Assembly (NCBI GenBank): GCA_023898805.1
Contig: CP060260.1
Coordinates: 1,178,001 to 1,242,000, forward strand
Reading direction: 5' to 3'
Source of the DNA: Rhodospirillales bacterium
GTDB lineage: Bacteria; Pseudomonadota; Alphaproteobacteria; Micavibrionales; UBA1664
Length of the DNA: 64,000 bases
Numbering within the stretch: position 1 is the first letter of the stretch; the number at the start of each line of letters is the position of its first letter. Both the position numbers and the translations under genes were made by a program. This document shows positions 53,582 through 63,186 of this stretch, in pieces. Under the pieces are notes generated by a model, which was not told the origin of the DNA, did no database searches, and saw nothing but the letters and a program-made list of their open reading frames with translations.

Positions 53582-55162
53582 ATGCACAGCAAATCCCGCC
53601 TGAAAAAACCCGCGCCCGCCAACAGCTTTGATGGTGTATCCGGGACCGAGCAACCGGCTTCGGCCCTTCGGCCGGAGGATTTCCGTCAATTCATCGGCAT
53701 GACTCACGACCTGATGTGCACGACCCATACGGATGGCGGCATCGTGCGCTTCAACCCTGCGTTTACGCGCGCGCTGGGTTATGGCCCGTCGGACATGCTG
53801 GGCAAGCAGTTCATTGATTTCGTCGATCCGGCCGATTGCGCCGGCGTGCGCGCCGCACTGCACGGTCTGGCGCAATTCGCCCGGACAGGAAACCTGGACG
53901 GCGATGTGCATCAGATCGATATGCATTGCCGTATGCTGGCCGCGAATGGCGACCTTTTGCGTACGGCGTGGACGATCCGCGCCGACAGGCATGTCTTTTA
54001 CTGCCTTGGCCGCGATGTTACGCGCGCGCAAGTCCACGAAGCCGAACTCCAACGCCGCGTCCAACAGCTTTCCGAGGCCGAGGCGCTGGCCCGCATGGGG
54101 CACTGGCGCTGGGAGGTCGGGTCGGTGGACGTCGAATTTTCGGCCGAGCTCTACAATATCTTTGGCCTCGACCCCGCAAATTTTCGTCCGGGTATGGAAA
54201 CCCTGAACGCGCTGGTGCATCGGCGTGATCTGGGCCGCCTGTATCAGGCCTTCCAGCGCGCGATCATCCAGCAGAACGATTACGACATGGATTTCCGGGC
54301 GATCCGGCCCGACGGCCAGATCCGCGTCATCCGTTGCGAGGGGCGTTGCGAACTCGATGCCGAGGGCGAGGTCGTGGCCTTGTACGGCATCATGCAGGAC
54401 ATCACCCAGCAGAAGGAACACGAAAAGGCCCTGCGCATCGCCAAGGAACAGGCCGAAAACGCCTATGCCTCGAAATCCCGCTTCCTCGCCAATATGAGTC
54501 ATGAACTGCGCACGCCGCTCAACGCCATTATCGGATTCTCGGACCTGATCGAAAAGCAGCTTTTGGGACCGCTGGGCAACGAACGCTATCTCGATTACAT
54601 CGGCGCGATCCGGGAATCCGGGCATCATCTGCTCGATCTCATCACCGACATCCTGGATATGTCCAAGATCGAGGCGGGAAAATACGAGCTCACCCTGGAA
54701 AAGGTTGATATCGCCCAGATCATTCGCACCGCCGCCCAGATGATGGAAGCCCGTGCGCAGGAAGGCGGCTTGACGCTGACCTGCACCCTGCCCGAGGGCG
54801 ATGTCTTTTTGCGTGCGGATCGCCGGGCCCTCAAGCAGATCTTGCTCAACCTTTTGTCCAATGCGGTAAAATTCACGCAAAGCGGCGGTCGTGTCGACGT
54901 GACGCTGAAAAACGAGCCGGATACGCTTGGCATCATCGTGCGCGACACCGGCATCGGCATTCCGGCCCATAAGATCGCCGACGTCACCAGGCCGTTTGAA
55001 CAGGTATCGAACGCGTTCACCCGAGGGCACGAAGGGTCTGGGTTGGGGCTTGCCATCACCAAGGATCTGACCGAATTGCATGGCGGCACCCTGACGATCG
55101 ACAGCCGCCTTGGCATCGGTACGACGGTTACAATCCGTTTGCCCCGCCTGCCGCAACAATGA
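53582..55162 (+). CDS. Soluble PAS-PAS sensor histidine kinase
   Basis: 526 residues from the ATG at 53582 (the frame is open from a GTG at 53558). No membrane helix. PAS 1 spans about 30-150 (GIVRFNPAFTRALGYGPSDM) and PAS 2 about 165-285, closing with YGIMQDITQQKEHEKA. The dimerisation/phosphoacceptor domain has His307 in NMSHELRTPLNAIIGFSDL, with the IGAIRESGHHLLDLI helix typical of PleC/DivJ-like alphaproteobacterial kinases. The ATPase has NLLSNAVKFTQ, DTGIGIP and GSGLGLAI. No response regulator is adjacent, so it is an orphan here. Confidence 0.92.
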   Translation: MHSKSRLKKPAPANSFDGVSGTEQPASALRPEDFRQFIGMTHDLMCTTHTDGGIVRFNPAFTRALGYGPSDMLGKQFIDFVDPADCAGVRAALHGLAQFARTGNLDGDVHQIDMHCRMLAANGDLLRTAWTIRADRHVFYCLGRDVTRAQVHEAELQRRVQQLSEAEALARMGHWRWEVGSVDVEFSAELYNIFGLDPANFRPGMETLNALVHRRDLGRLYQAFQRAIIQQNDYDMDFRAIRPDGQIRVIRCEGRCELDAEGEVVALYGIMQDITQQKEHEKALRIAKEQAENAYASKSRFLANMSHELRTPLNAIIGFSDLIEKQLLGPLGNERYLDYIGAIRESGHHLLDLITDILDMSKIEAGKYELTLEKVDIAQIIRTAAQMMEARAQEGGLTLTCTLPEGDVFLRADRRALKQILLNLLSNAVKFTQSGGRVDVTLKNEPDTLGIIVRDTGIGIPAHKIADVTRPFEQVSNAFTRGHEGSGLGLAITKDLTELHGGTLTIDSRLGIGTTVTIRLPRLPQQ

Positions 55163-55356
55163 CTTTTTCCGCTTGGAATTTTTACGATTCACGTATGCTA
55201 AACAAGGGGTCGGATCGTTAATTTTCCCTAATTTAGTCGTCTATATAGCGGATTCCCGCGCATCAGTCCTTTTTTTGAACTAAATTTTAAGGATTTTCAT
55301 CTGATAATAAGGATGGATCACTATTTTCTAAAACCCTGTGGGAGGGGTCGAAACTC
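55163..55356 (+). promoter_or_regulatory. AT-rich leader upstream of the large lipoprotein gene
   Basis: 194 bases clearly poorer in GC than either flanking gene. Candidate elements are TTGGAA with TATGCT downstream at 55173-55199 (15-base spacer, short) and TTGAAC at 55275-55280 with GATAAT at 55303-55308 (22-base spacer, long). Neither is a good match, so the promoter is not assigned. Confidence 0.35.
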
Positions 55357-58300
55357 ATGATGTCCACCATGCGCAAACTGGCAATGACGGCCCTGTGTTT
55401 TGGTTTGTTGACGCTTTCGGCCTGCTTGCCCGAGGAACAGGACGCTAACAAGGCGCTGTCCTCCGCCACCGGGCGACTGAGTGCGGAATATTACGCTTCG
55501 GGCCTCGGCAACGTTGCGGTCCAGATTCAAAACGCAATCATCAGCGATCCCAGCTGGTCGTCCAAGGTCGATGCTGGCTGGAGCCTTGATCTTGCGGCTT
55601 TCGGTCTTAGCCCGGATGCCATGGGCGCGCCGGTCAAATCGGCGATTTGCTCTTCCGGCGGCACGCAGGTGACGCATATCACCTGGATTGACGGTCGCGA
55701 TTCCACGACCGGCAATTTTCAGGTCCGTGGTATCGGCACCAATGCCGCCGCGGTGGTCAACGGTCTGCGTTCGCGGCTTGCCGGTGATCAGGTCGGTACT
55801 TTCTCCAATGGAACGGTCACGCTGGCCCATCCCGACGCTTCGGGCAACAGCACCGTAAACCTGACCGGCGATTGCGCCACGGCCAACATCCCCGCCGGCG
55901 CGCCGGTCGTGGTATTGAAAATTGATCGTCCGGCCGTGCCGGCTTCCGACATGGCGCGTACGGAATACCGCACCATGGCGTGCGATACCGGCAGCCACGG
56001 TACGCGCGTTGAAAAACGTGTCGTGACCTACAAGAAGGATGGGACGTTTGAAACCACGGGCTGGCAAGCCGACACGGCTGGCAATTGTGTACCCGATATC
56101 GCGATCACCGTGACCGACAAGGAATTCAAGACTGGCGAAGGCTCGGCCGATCTTAGCAATTTCGCGGCCGTGGCGCTCAAGGATTTGCTTGCCCAAAAGC
56201 TTCAGATGGATTGTACCCAGGCCAATATCAGCAAAAAGGAAACCGGCACGGGCGATGCGAACAAGGCGCTGGATACGTGCGGCCTGAAGGCGTCTGGCAG
56301 TGGCGCGCAGGGCGTGACTGATACCGATACGACGGACCAGAGCGATACCCGCATTCTGGATTGCGCAGGTGTCACCGCGGTCACCAAAATGGCGTTTGTC
56401 AACCTGCTCGGCACCGGCACTTCCACCACGACCTGGCGTACGGGCACGGCAACACTGGTGCGCGTGATCGATAAATCCCAAGTCGACATCAGCCATAACA
56501 CCCAGGATGCGGGGCGTCGGGCAAAATGGATCGGCACGGATATCAGTTGTGGCGGCGACGAGTATTTCACCGTCACCTGCGACAAGGTTCCCGGCGCGCC
56601 GGCCACCGCACCGCGTGTCAGCAACCAGAAATGGTACGCCATGCCGGTCCTGAGCTGGGGTCGGGACAAAACCTGGTTCCCGGACCTCACCGGCATATGT
56701 TTCTTCGGGTCCTGCACCCAGATGGTCGGCGGTATAATGACCTTCCTGAACTTCGATTACTTTACCGGTACTGATCTGCGTCAGTATGTTTCGACCACCA
56801 CCCGTCGCGACATGGGTGCGCGCACCTGGATCGATCCGCAGACTTTCAAACCATTGCCCGAGGCGACGTCGCGCTGGACCATTTCCGACAACCAGTGCAC
56901 CTGGTCGACCCGTGTCGCAATCGTCAACTGTCCGTATGATTACGATCCGTCCGCGCAGGGCAACTGGCTGCCGACGACGATCGTGACGCCGGGTAGCGGC
57001 TGGAATTCGACGACGGGGTATTACAAGGCGGCTTCCTATCCGGGCCTGCCGGTGGCGCTTGATCCGGGTGTGCCGTATAACGGCACCAAGGCTGGGCTGA
57101 TTTACGTGCTCTCCCGTGCGCAGGGTTACTATACCTCCAGCGTTCTTCTTCAGTGGCAGCGCTGCAACATCAAGGGCTGCAGCAACTGGTTTGAATACGC
57201 AGGACCAGGTGAAAACGCCTACATCAAATCGTGGACCAATGCGCATACCGACCCGAATCTGATTTACCTGACCAGCGAAGCGCAAAAACAGCGCGAAGAT
57301 CTCTGCGGTAATATCGCGTTCCAGCTGAACGCCAGCGAAGCGGCCAGGGAAGCAGGTGAAATAGCGACGCAAAAAGGACAGATCGCGGAAGACAAGAAAA
57401 GCATCATGAACACCAAAAAGACGGCGATGGACGCGGCCCAAGCCGTGTATAACGATCGCGTGTCTGCGCTTAATATCGCGAAATCGGTGGAAAATCAGGC
57501 TAAGACCGATTCTGAATCCAAGCGCGCCGATGCAACCGCAAAGCGCACGACGGCGGGTCAAAAAACCGCGTATTACAACTCGATCAAGGATGATCCAAGT
57601 TATACGACCGCGCAAAAAAATGCGGCTAAATCGGACGCGGATGCGGCTGTGGCGGCGGCCACGACGGCAGAAAATGACGCGACCCAGGCCGAACAGCTTT
57701 ATGCGCAAAAACAAACCGATACCGCGGCCCGTCAGAATGAGGTGAATGCATCGCAAACAACCCTGACCAATGCCACTACCGCCTATAATACCGCCAAGGG
57801 TGTCTATGATCAGGCCAAGGCGGATGCGGACGCGGCGGCGGCACATGCCAAAGATCTTGCCGATCAGGTCGCGGCAGGTTGGACAAGCGGCCTGACGCAG
57901 GAACAGAAGGATAACCTTCGTGCACTGCAAGGTCAGTTGTGTGCATCGACCAATGAATCGCTGAACCTGACCGAGCAGGAATCGACCACCGACGGCTGTA
58001 CGAACGTCTATGATTATCCGGATAGATTCGGCGCTCTCGCGGATGGGGCCACGAAATACTGCGATGCGGTCTTTGACAAGACGGATAACACGGACGGCAC
58101 ATATTCCCTGTCGTTCCACCATTACGATCCGTCCGATGCCACCTATATCCAGACGACGCTGCTGAACAAGGATGGCGTGCTTCTGGCGCACCGCCCGCAG
58201 GTCGAAAACAATACGAGCCTGACGGTTCGCCAGAACGGTTTTTACGAACCGCTTCACTGCGGCAGGAACGAGGAGAAGAAAATCCCCTGGACGGTCCTGC

Positions 58301-58530
58301 ATCTTGGGTTCATCTGCGGTGGTAAAGGCGGCTGCCAGCCATTCATATACGCCACCACGGAGAATTTGATCGAAGCCAAGACCAGGGAATGGAAAGGTTA
58401 CAGCTATGCCGATGGCACTTGGTCGATTCCCACGCTTACCTATTACATGGCCGGGGCCGGCACTTGGGATAGACTGGATCAGGTTCCGAACCCGATCTTG
58501 AGCAGCGCGGTAGTCGTATTCCAAAGATAG
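55357..58530 (+). CDS. Very large predicted lipoprotein with coiled-coil segment
   Basis: 1057 residues, no recognised family. The signal peptide ends in a lipobox, Leu20-Ser-Ala-Cys23, predicting a lipid-anchored envelope protein. Residues ~24-640 are Gly/Thr/Ser/Asn-rich with scattered cysteines. One segment (YRTMACDTGSHGTR, then VVTYKKDGTFETTGWQ) resembles modules in pilus- or conjugation-associated surface proteins, but only loosely. Residues ~650-850 are an Ala/Asp/Lys-rich coiled coil, with KSDADAAVAAATTAENDATQ as an example. Residues ~860-1057 form a Cys-containing C-terminal domain. GGAGGGG lies nine bases before the ATG. It is monocistronic, with its own terminator. Confidence 0.85.
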   Translation: MMSTMRKLAMTALCFGLLTLSACLPEEQDANKALSSATGRLSAEYYASGLGNVAVQIQNAIISDPSWSSKVDAGWSLDLAAFGLSPDAMGAPVKSAICSSGGTQVTHITWIDGRDSTTGNFQVRGIGTNAAAVVNGLRSRLAGDQVGTFSNGTVTLAHPDASGNSTVNLTGDCATANIPAGAPVVVLKIDRPAVPASDMARTEYRTMACDTGSHGTRVEKRVVTYKKDGTFETTGWQADTAGNCVPDIAITVTDKEFKTGEGSADLSNFAAVALKDLLAQKLQMDCTQANISKKETGTGDANKALDTCGLKASGSGAQGVTDTDTTDQSDTRILDCAGVTAVTKMAFVNLLGTGTSTTTWRTGTATLVRVIDKSQVDISHNTQDAGRRAKWIGTDISCGGDEYFTVTCDKVPGAPATAPRVSNQKWYAMPVLSWGRDKTWFPDLTGICFFGSCTQMVGGIMTFLNFDYFTGTDLRQYVSTTTRRDMGARTWIDPQTFKPLPEATSRWTISDNQCTWSTRVAIVNCPYDYDPSAQGNWLPTTIVTPGSGWNSTTGYYKAASYPGLPVALDPGVPYNGTKAGLIYVLSRAQGYYTSSVLLQWQRCNIKGCSNWFEYAGPGENAYIKSWTNAHTDPNLIYLTSEAQKQREDLCGNIAFQLNASEAAREAGEIATQKGQIAEDKKSIMNTKKTAMDAAQAVYNDRVSALNIAKSVENQAKTDSESKRADATAKRTTAGQKTAYYNSIKDDPSYTTAQKNAAKSDADAAVAAATTAENDATQAEQLYAQKQTDTAARQNEVNASQTTLTNATTAYNTAKGVYDQAKADADAAAAHAKDLADQVAAGWTSGLTQEQKDNLRALQGQLCASTNESLNLTEQESTTDGCTNVYDYPDRFGALADGATKYCDAVFDKTDNTDGTYSLSFHHYDPSDATYIQTTLLNKDGVLLAHRPQVENNTSLTVRQNGFYEPLHCGRNEEKKIPWTVLHLGFICGGKGGCQPFIYATTENLIEAKTREWKGYSYADGTWSIPTLTYYMAGAGTWDRLDQVPNPILSSAVVVFQR

Positions 58531-58542
58531 GATTTAGTTATT

Positions 58543-58573
58543 AAAAAACCGGCCCCGAAAGGGGCCGGCTTTC
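58543..58573 (+). terminator. Terminator between the lipoprotein gene and the convergent dsbA-like gene
   Basis: CCGGCCCC, loop GAAA, GGGGCCGG, flanked by six A residues on the left and CTTTCC on the right. The A-run makes it stronger for the minus strand; it probably serves both genes. Confidence 0.8.
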
Positions 58574-58593
58574 CGTTCAAAACAATATCAATC

Positions 58594-59334
58594 TTATTTC
58601 TTTTCGGCTTCGCGCGCGGTCTTGAGCGCGTCGCGCAACGCATCCATGCCGACATAGCCGCGCAACAACTGGTCGCCGACGACGAAGGCGGGCGTCCCTT
58701 GAATGCCTAGCTTGCGGGCCATGCCGATGTTTTCGTCGATGATGCGTGCGATCTTGTCGCTGTCCTTGTCGGCCTTCAGTTTGTCGGCGTCCAGCCCCGC
58801 GCGTTTCGCGTAATCGACCAAGGTTGCCTCGTCCAGTGGGCCTTTATGCTTCATCAAAAGAATATGATACGGCAGATATTTACCCTGCTCGTTCGCGGCC
58901 AGCGCCCATTTTGCGGCGGTGATTGAGGACTCGCCCAAAATCGGAATTTCAACGAAGACAATGCGCAGGTTTTTATCCGTGCCCAGAAGCGTCATCAAAT
59001 CCGGCAGTGCGGCCTTGCAATACCCGCAATTGTAATCGAAAAACTCGACGATGCTGGCATCCGGCTTTGTGCTGCCGGCTTCGGCGTGCTTGGAGTTATG
59101 GACCAGCCAGTCCATGTTTTCCTGTACCAGCGTCGAAGCCTGCTGGTCTTCTACCATCTGTTGCTGCTTGCCGTAATTTTCGACCGAGTCGATCATCTCC
59201 TTGGGGTGGTTGGCGATATAATCGTGGATGATGCTCTCGATCTGGGTGCGGGTGAATTCTTCCGCCCGCGCGGCGGCGATCATCATCGGGGTCAGGGGCA
59301 TCAGAAAGGCGAATGCCAGAAGCAAGCGGCGCAT
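58594..59334 (-). CDS. DsbA-family periplasmic thiol oxidoreductase (Com1/ScsC-like)
   Basis: 246 residues. A signal peptide is followed by cleavage near residue 24 (AARAEE). An N-terminal helical region (~26-85) with Gln-rich heptads may oligomerise, as in ScsC. The thioredoxin fold has Cys103-Gly-Tyr-Cys106 in FFDYNCGYCKAALPDL and the cis-Pro loop GIQGTPAFVVGD. It is likely a disulfide isomerase or oxidase and a possible partner of the DsbD encoded at 46206. The gene is convergent with the lipoprotein gene. Confidence 0.9.
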   Translation of the reverse strand: MRRLLLAFAFLMPLTPMMIAAARAEEFTRTQIESIIHDYIANHPKEMIDSVENYGKQQQMVEDQQASTLVQENMDWLVHNSKHAEAGSTKPDASIVEFFDYNCGYCKAALPDLMTLLGTDKNLRIVFVEIPILGESSITAAKWALAANEQGKYLPYHILLMKHKGPLDEATLVDYAKRAGLDADKLKADKDSDKIARIIDENIGMARKLGIQGTPAFVVGDQLLRGYVGMDALRDALKTAREAEKK

Positions 59335-59386
59335 GTTGAGGTCGTCTCCTTGAACGTGAATTTTTTACGATATGGCGCAGTCTAGC

Positions 59387-60763
59387 TTACCGGCTGTCCC
59401 TGTCACCCTTTTTGTCGGATTTGTCCGGCTGGCTGTCGAGATACAGCTTAAGATCGTTGGCCGCGCGGAAATCCTTGTTTCCGGGCTTGATGCCGCCGAT
59501 CGCCCCGGCCAGCAGGGTCCGTGCCTCGCGCATCCGGCCTTCCAGAACGGCTTGCTCGGCCAGATGGTAACGTGCCCGCGACTCGTCACCCTGCCGCCCG
59601 TAAATCGTGGCATAAAGCCGTTGCATGTCGACCGAACGCGGTTCCTTGTCCCGCGCCGCGTCCAGTTGTGTCTCGGCCTCGCGGTACAGGGCGCCGTCGC
59701 CGTTGTTTCCGGCCATGGCGACCAATACCTGCGCCAGATCGATCCGGATCAAAGCCGCGTCGGGCTTAAGCGCGACCGCCTTGTGATACGCCTGTGCCGC
59801 GCCGGGCAATTGCCCGAAATCGCGCAGCATTTGGCCTTTGAGTTCGTAAAAATAGGGGTTTTGCGTTTCGTGCGCGATCAGCGCATCGATCCCGGCCAGC
59901 GCCTTGTCTTTTTCGCTGCGCCGGTAGGCCGCGATGGTGCGCGCGTATTGTGCCGGAATGGAATTGTCCGCTGGCGGATACACCCATGCCACTCGGTCGG
60001 GCTGGATAAAACCTAAAAGCTTTGCCTGAATGCGCTTATACGCATCGTCCCACGCGGCCGGGTACGGCTTGTTCAGATAGGGCGATTTTGCGGCCCCTGC
60101 CTCCATCGCCGCCAGCCGGTCCGTGGTCAGCGGGTGGGTCTGGAGATAGGCCGATTGCTGTGATTGCGGCATCAATTCCTGACTCTTGAGTTTTTCCAGA
60201 AGCGTCACCATCCCTTCCGGGCTGTCGCCCGCCGCCTGTAAAAAGCGCAAGCCCGCCTGATCCGCCGATGATTCCTGCACCCGGCTATGCGCCAGAAACT
60301 GGCTGATCGCCATGCCTTGCCCGCCCAGAATCAAGGCGTTGGCCGCGCCCCCGCCGCCTGCCGCCCCGGCGCCGATACCCAGAATCATGCCCAGCATCGC
60401 CTCGTACGAGGCGCGCTCCATCGCCTCGCGCCCGCGTATCAAATGCCCGTCCGCGATGTGCCCGGTTTCATGCGCCAGCACGCCCAGAATCTCGCCGGGG
60501 TTTTGCGCTCTCAAAATCATGCCGGTATATAAAAAAATGTTCGGCCCGCCCGCGACGAAGGCGTTGAAATCGGGCGACTGCACCAGAATCAGCTTGGTCG
60601 ATTGCGGATTAAGCCCGGCCGCCTGCCAGATCGGCGTAACCCATGATCGCAACGTGCCTTCGATTTCGGTATCACGAATGATGATCATGCCGGTATCCGC
60701 GCGCGCGGGCGTGGATACGAAAGCCGTGAACATCAACGCCAGAAGGATCAGGGTTTTGCGCAT
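59387..60763 (-). CDS. Periplasmic M48 metalloprotease with TPR repeats (BepA type)
   Basis: 458 residues. A signal peptide ends near residue 22 (ARA). The zinc site is His98-Glu99-x-x-His102 (LAHETGHIADGHLIRG), preceded by GGPNIFLYTGMIL. A hydrophobic Gly/Ala-rich stretch follows. The C-terminal ~180 residues are helical TPR-like repeats, ending in a Lys/Asp-rich tail. BepA proteins monitor outer-membrane protein assembly (LptD/BAM). It lies 52 bases upstream of the DsbA-like gene on the same strand and may be co-transcribed with it, which suits a role in folding disulfide-bonded outer-membrane proteins. Confidence 0.9.
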   Translation of the reverse strand: MRKTLILLALMFTAFVSTPARADTGMIIIRDTEIEGTLRSWVTPIWQAAGLNPQSTKLILVQSPDFNAFVAGGPNIFLYTGMILRAQNPGEILGVLAHETGHIADGHLIRGREAMERASYEAMLGMILGIGAGAAGGGGAANALILGGQGMAISQFLAHSRVQESSADQAGLRFLQAAGDSPEGMVTLLEKLKSQELMPQSQQSAYLQTHPLTTDRLAAMEAGAAKSPYLNKPYPAAWDDAYKRIQAKLLGFIQPDRVAWVYPPADNSIPAQYARTIAAYRRSEKDKALAGIDALIAHETQNPYFYELKGQMLRDFGQLPGAAQAYHKAVALKPDAALIRIDLAQVLVAMAGNNGDGALYREAETQLDAARDKEPRSVDMQRLYATIYGRQGDESRARYHLAEQAVLEGRMREARTLLAGAIGGIKPGNKDFRAANDLKLYLDSQPDKSDKKGDRDSR

Positions 60764-60827
60764 GCCCTTACTATGGCGCGCAATCCTGTCGAAAGAAAGA
60801 CGCTCTTGTGTTAAGGTCGGAACCCTG

Positions 60828-61253
60828 ATGACCGCGCGCTACTGGCTGATCAAATCCGAACCCGCAATCTGGTCCTGGGACCGGCAGGTGAAAAAGGGCA
60901 CGACCCACTGGGATGGCGTGCGCAACCATCAGGCGGCGGCCAATCTGCGCGCGATGCAAAAGGGCGACCGCGCGTTTTTCTATCACTCGAACGAAGGGCG
61001 GGAAATCGTGGGCATCGTCGAAATCGCCCGCACGGCCTATCCCGATCCGTCCGACGAAACCGGCAAATTCGTGATGGTCGACGTGCGCGCGCTCGCGCCG
61101 TTGCCGAAACCGGTGACCTTGGCCGATATCAAGGCGGATAAAAAACTGGCGAATATGGCGCTGGTGCGCCTGTCGCGACTTTCGGTCCAGCCAGTCACAG
61201 AATCCGAGTGGGCACGCATTTGCGCGCTGGGCGGTATAAGGTCGGACGTCTAA
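60828..61253 (+). CDS. EVE-domain protein
   Basis: 141 residues. The EVE (PUA-like) fold is shown by YWLIKSEPAIWSWDRQVKKG, WDGVRNHQAAANLRAMQKGD, AFFYHSNEGREIVGIVEI and LSRLSVQPVTESEWARI. EVE proteins bind modified bases in RNA or DNA; the biological target is unknown. The ATG at 60828 has AAGG eleven bases upstream. The same frame stays open far upstream, but only across the opposite-strand protease gene. Acetyl-CoA synthetase follows on the same strand. Confidence 0.9.
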   Translation: MTARYWLIKSEPAIWSWDRQVKKGTTHWDGVRNHQAAANLRAMQKGDRAFFYHSNEGREIVGIVEIARTAYPDPSDETGKFVMVDVRALAPLPKPVTLADIKADKKLANMALVRLSRLSVQPVTESEWARICALGGIRSDV

Positions 61254-61302
61254 CCCTTTTGCCGCGTTGTTGCTGCACCGCACGCTGGGGTACACTGGAA
61301 AG

Positions 61303-63186
61303 ATGGACGCTGGTGAATATCAGACTCTCTACGCGCGCAGCATTGAAGATCCGGAAGCTTTCTGGGGAGAGGTCGGCCACCGCCTCGACTGGTTCAAACC
61401 GTATACAAAGGTCAAGAACACGCGTTTCGCGCCTGACGTATCGATAAAATGGTACGAGGACGGCGTGCTCAACGCCTGTCACAACTGCGTCGATCGGCAC
61501 CTACCGCAGCGCGCGGACCAGACCGCGATCATCTGGGAAGGGGATGATCCGGCCCAAAGCCGCCATATCACCTATGCCGAATTGAAGGCCGACGTTTGCA
61601 AACTCGCATCCGCCCTGAAATCCCGCGGGGTAAAAAAAGGTGATCGCGTGACCATCTATATGCCTATGGTGCCGGAGGCGGCGGTGGCCATGCTGGCCTG
61701 CGCGCGCATCGGCGCGGTCCATTCGGTCGTCTTTGGCGGATTTTCCGCCGAATCCCTGCGCGACCGCATTATTGATTGCGAATCCACCTGTGTCATCGCC
61801 GCGGACGAGGGCGTGCGCGGCGGGAAGACCGTCCCCCTCAAGAAAAACGTCGATGCCGCGCTTGAAGGCTGCCCCGGCGTCGATACCGTGATCGTGCTGC
61901 GCCGCACGGGCGGAAAGATAAACTGGCATCACGGGCGCGATGTCTGGTGGCATGAGGCGGTTGAACATCAACCCGCCGATTGCCCGTGCGAGGAAATGGC
62001 GGCGGAAGATCCGCTGTTCATTCTGTACACCTCCGGTTCGACCGGAAAGCCCAAGGGCGTGCTGCACACGACCGGCGGCTACATGGTTTATGCGTCCTAT
62101 ACGCACGAAGTTTCCTTCGACTACCGCGATGGGGAGGTGTTCTGGTGCACCGCTGATGTCGGCTGGGTCACGGGTCACAGCTATATCGTCTATGGCCCGC
62201 TGGCCAACGGCGCGATCACCCTGATGTTCGAGGGCGTGCCGCAATACCCGGACTGGGGGCGTTTCTGGGACGTGATCGACAAACACAAGGTGAATATCTT
62301 TTACACCGCGCCCACCGCGATCCGGTCCCTGCTGCGCGAGGGGGACGGGTTCGTCAAACGTGCCGCGCGCGCCTCGCTGCGCATTCTGGGCAGCGTGGGC
62401 GAGCCGATCAACGCCGAGGCATGGGAATGGTACCACGACGTGGTCGGCGACGGACGCTGCCCGGTCATCGACACGTATTGGCAGACCGAAACCGGCGGCC
62501 ATATCATCACGCCGCTGCCCAACGGCGCGACCGCGCAGAAGCCCGGTTCCGCGGCACGGCCGTTTTTCGGCGTCAAACCCGCGATCGTCGACAACGAGGG
62601 TCATGTTTTGGACGGCGCGGTCGAAGGCAATCTGGTGATTGCGGATTCATGGCCAGGCCAGATGCGCACGGTCTACCGCGACCACGCGCGTTTTGAAAAA
62701 ACCTATTTTTCGACCTTCAAGGGTATGTACTTTACCGGCGACGGCGCGCGCCGCGACGCCGATGGCGATTACTGGGTGACCGGTCGGGTCGACGACGTGA
62801 TCAACGTTTCCGGCCACCGTTTCGGCACCGCCGAAATCGAATCCGCGATCGACCGCCACCATGCCGTGGCCGAAAGCGCGGTCGTGGGATTCCCGCACGA
62901 CGTCAAAGGCCAGGGCATATACGCCTATGTGATTTTGAAAGAGGGCGAGTCGCCGTCACCCGAATTGCGTACCGACATCGTCAAGACCGTGCGCGAAATC
63001 ATCGGCCCCATCGCCACGCCCGACCGCATCCATTTCACGCCAGGCCTGCCCAAGACGCGATCGGGCAAGATCATGCGCCGCATCCTGCGCAAGATTGCGG
63101 CGGGGGACACCGGAAATCTGGGCGACACATCGACCCTTGCCGACCCGTCCATCGTCGATGCGCTGCTTGCTGGCGCTCAGACCTGA
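61303..63186 (+). CDS. acs: Acetyl-coenzyme A synthetase
   Basis: Activates acetate to acetyl-CoA through an acetyl-AMP intermediate. The start EYQTLYARSIEDPEAFWGE fits the family. YTSGSTGKPKGVLHTTGGY is the phosphate loop, TYWQTETGGHIITPLP the adenylate site, and PKTRSGKIMRRILRKIA holds the lysine controlled by acetylation in other bacteria. 627 residues. The ATG at 61303 has GGAAAG directly adjacent, which is too close, so the precise start is uncertain; a TTG at 61267 is the alternative. Confidence 0.96.
   Translation: MDAGEYQTLYARSIEDPEAFWGEVGHRLDWFKPYTKVKNTRFAPDVSIKWYEDGVLNACHNCVDRHLPQRADQTAIIWEGDDPAQSRHITYAELKADVCKLASALKSRGVKKGDRVTIYMPMVPEAAVAMLACARIGAVHSVVFGGFSAESLRDRIIDCESTCVIAADEGVRGGKTVPLKKNVDAALEGCPGVDTVIVLRRTGGKINWHHGRDVWWHEAVEHQPADCPCEEMAAEDPLFILYTSGSTGKPKGVLHTTGGYMVYASYTHEVSFDYRDGEVFWCTADVGWVTGHSYIVYGPLANGAITLMFEGVPQYPDWGRFWDVIDKHKVNIFYTAPTAIRSLLREGDGFVKRAARASLRILGSVGEPINAEAWEWYHDVVGDGRCPVIDTYWQTETGGHIITPLPNGATAQKPGSAARPFFGVKPAIVDNEGHVLDGAVEGNLVIADSWPGQMRTVYRDHARFEKTYFSTFKGMYFTGDGARRDADGDYWVTGRVDDVINVSGHRFGTAEIESAIDRHHAVAESAVVGFPHDVKGQGIYAYVILKEGESPSPELRTDIVKTVREIIGPIATPDRIHFTPGLPKTRSGKIMRRILRKIAAGDTGNLGDTSTLADPSIVDALLAGAQT

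Noticed and set aside
55321..58524. A 1067-codon minus-strand open frame opposite the large lipoprotein gene.
   Set aside because: The plus strand has a lipobox signal peptide, a good ribosome-binding site and coiled-coil periodicity; the minus frame has none and is Arg/Gly/Ile-rich noise.
60312..60827. An N-terminal extension of the EVE protein.
   Set aside because: The extension is antisense to the M48 protease gene; the EVE domain begins right after the ATG at 60828, which has its own AAGG.
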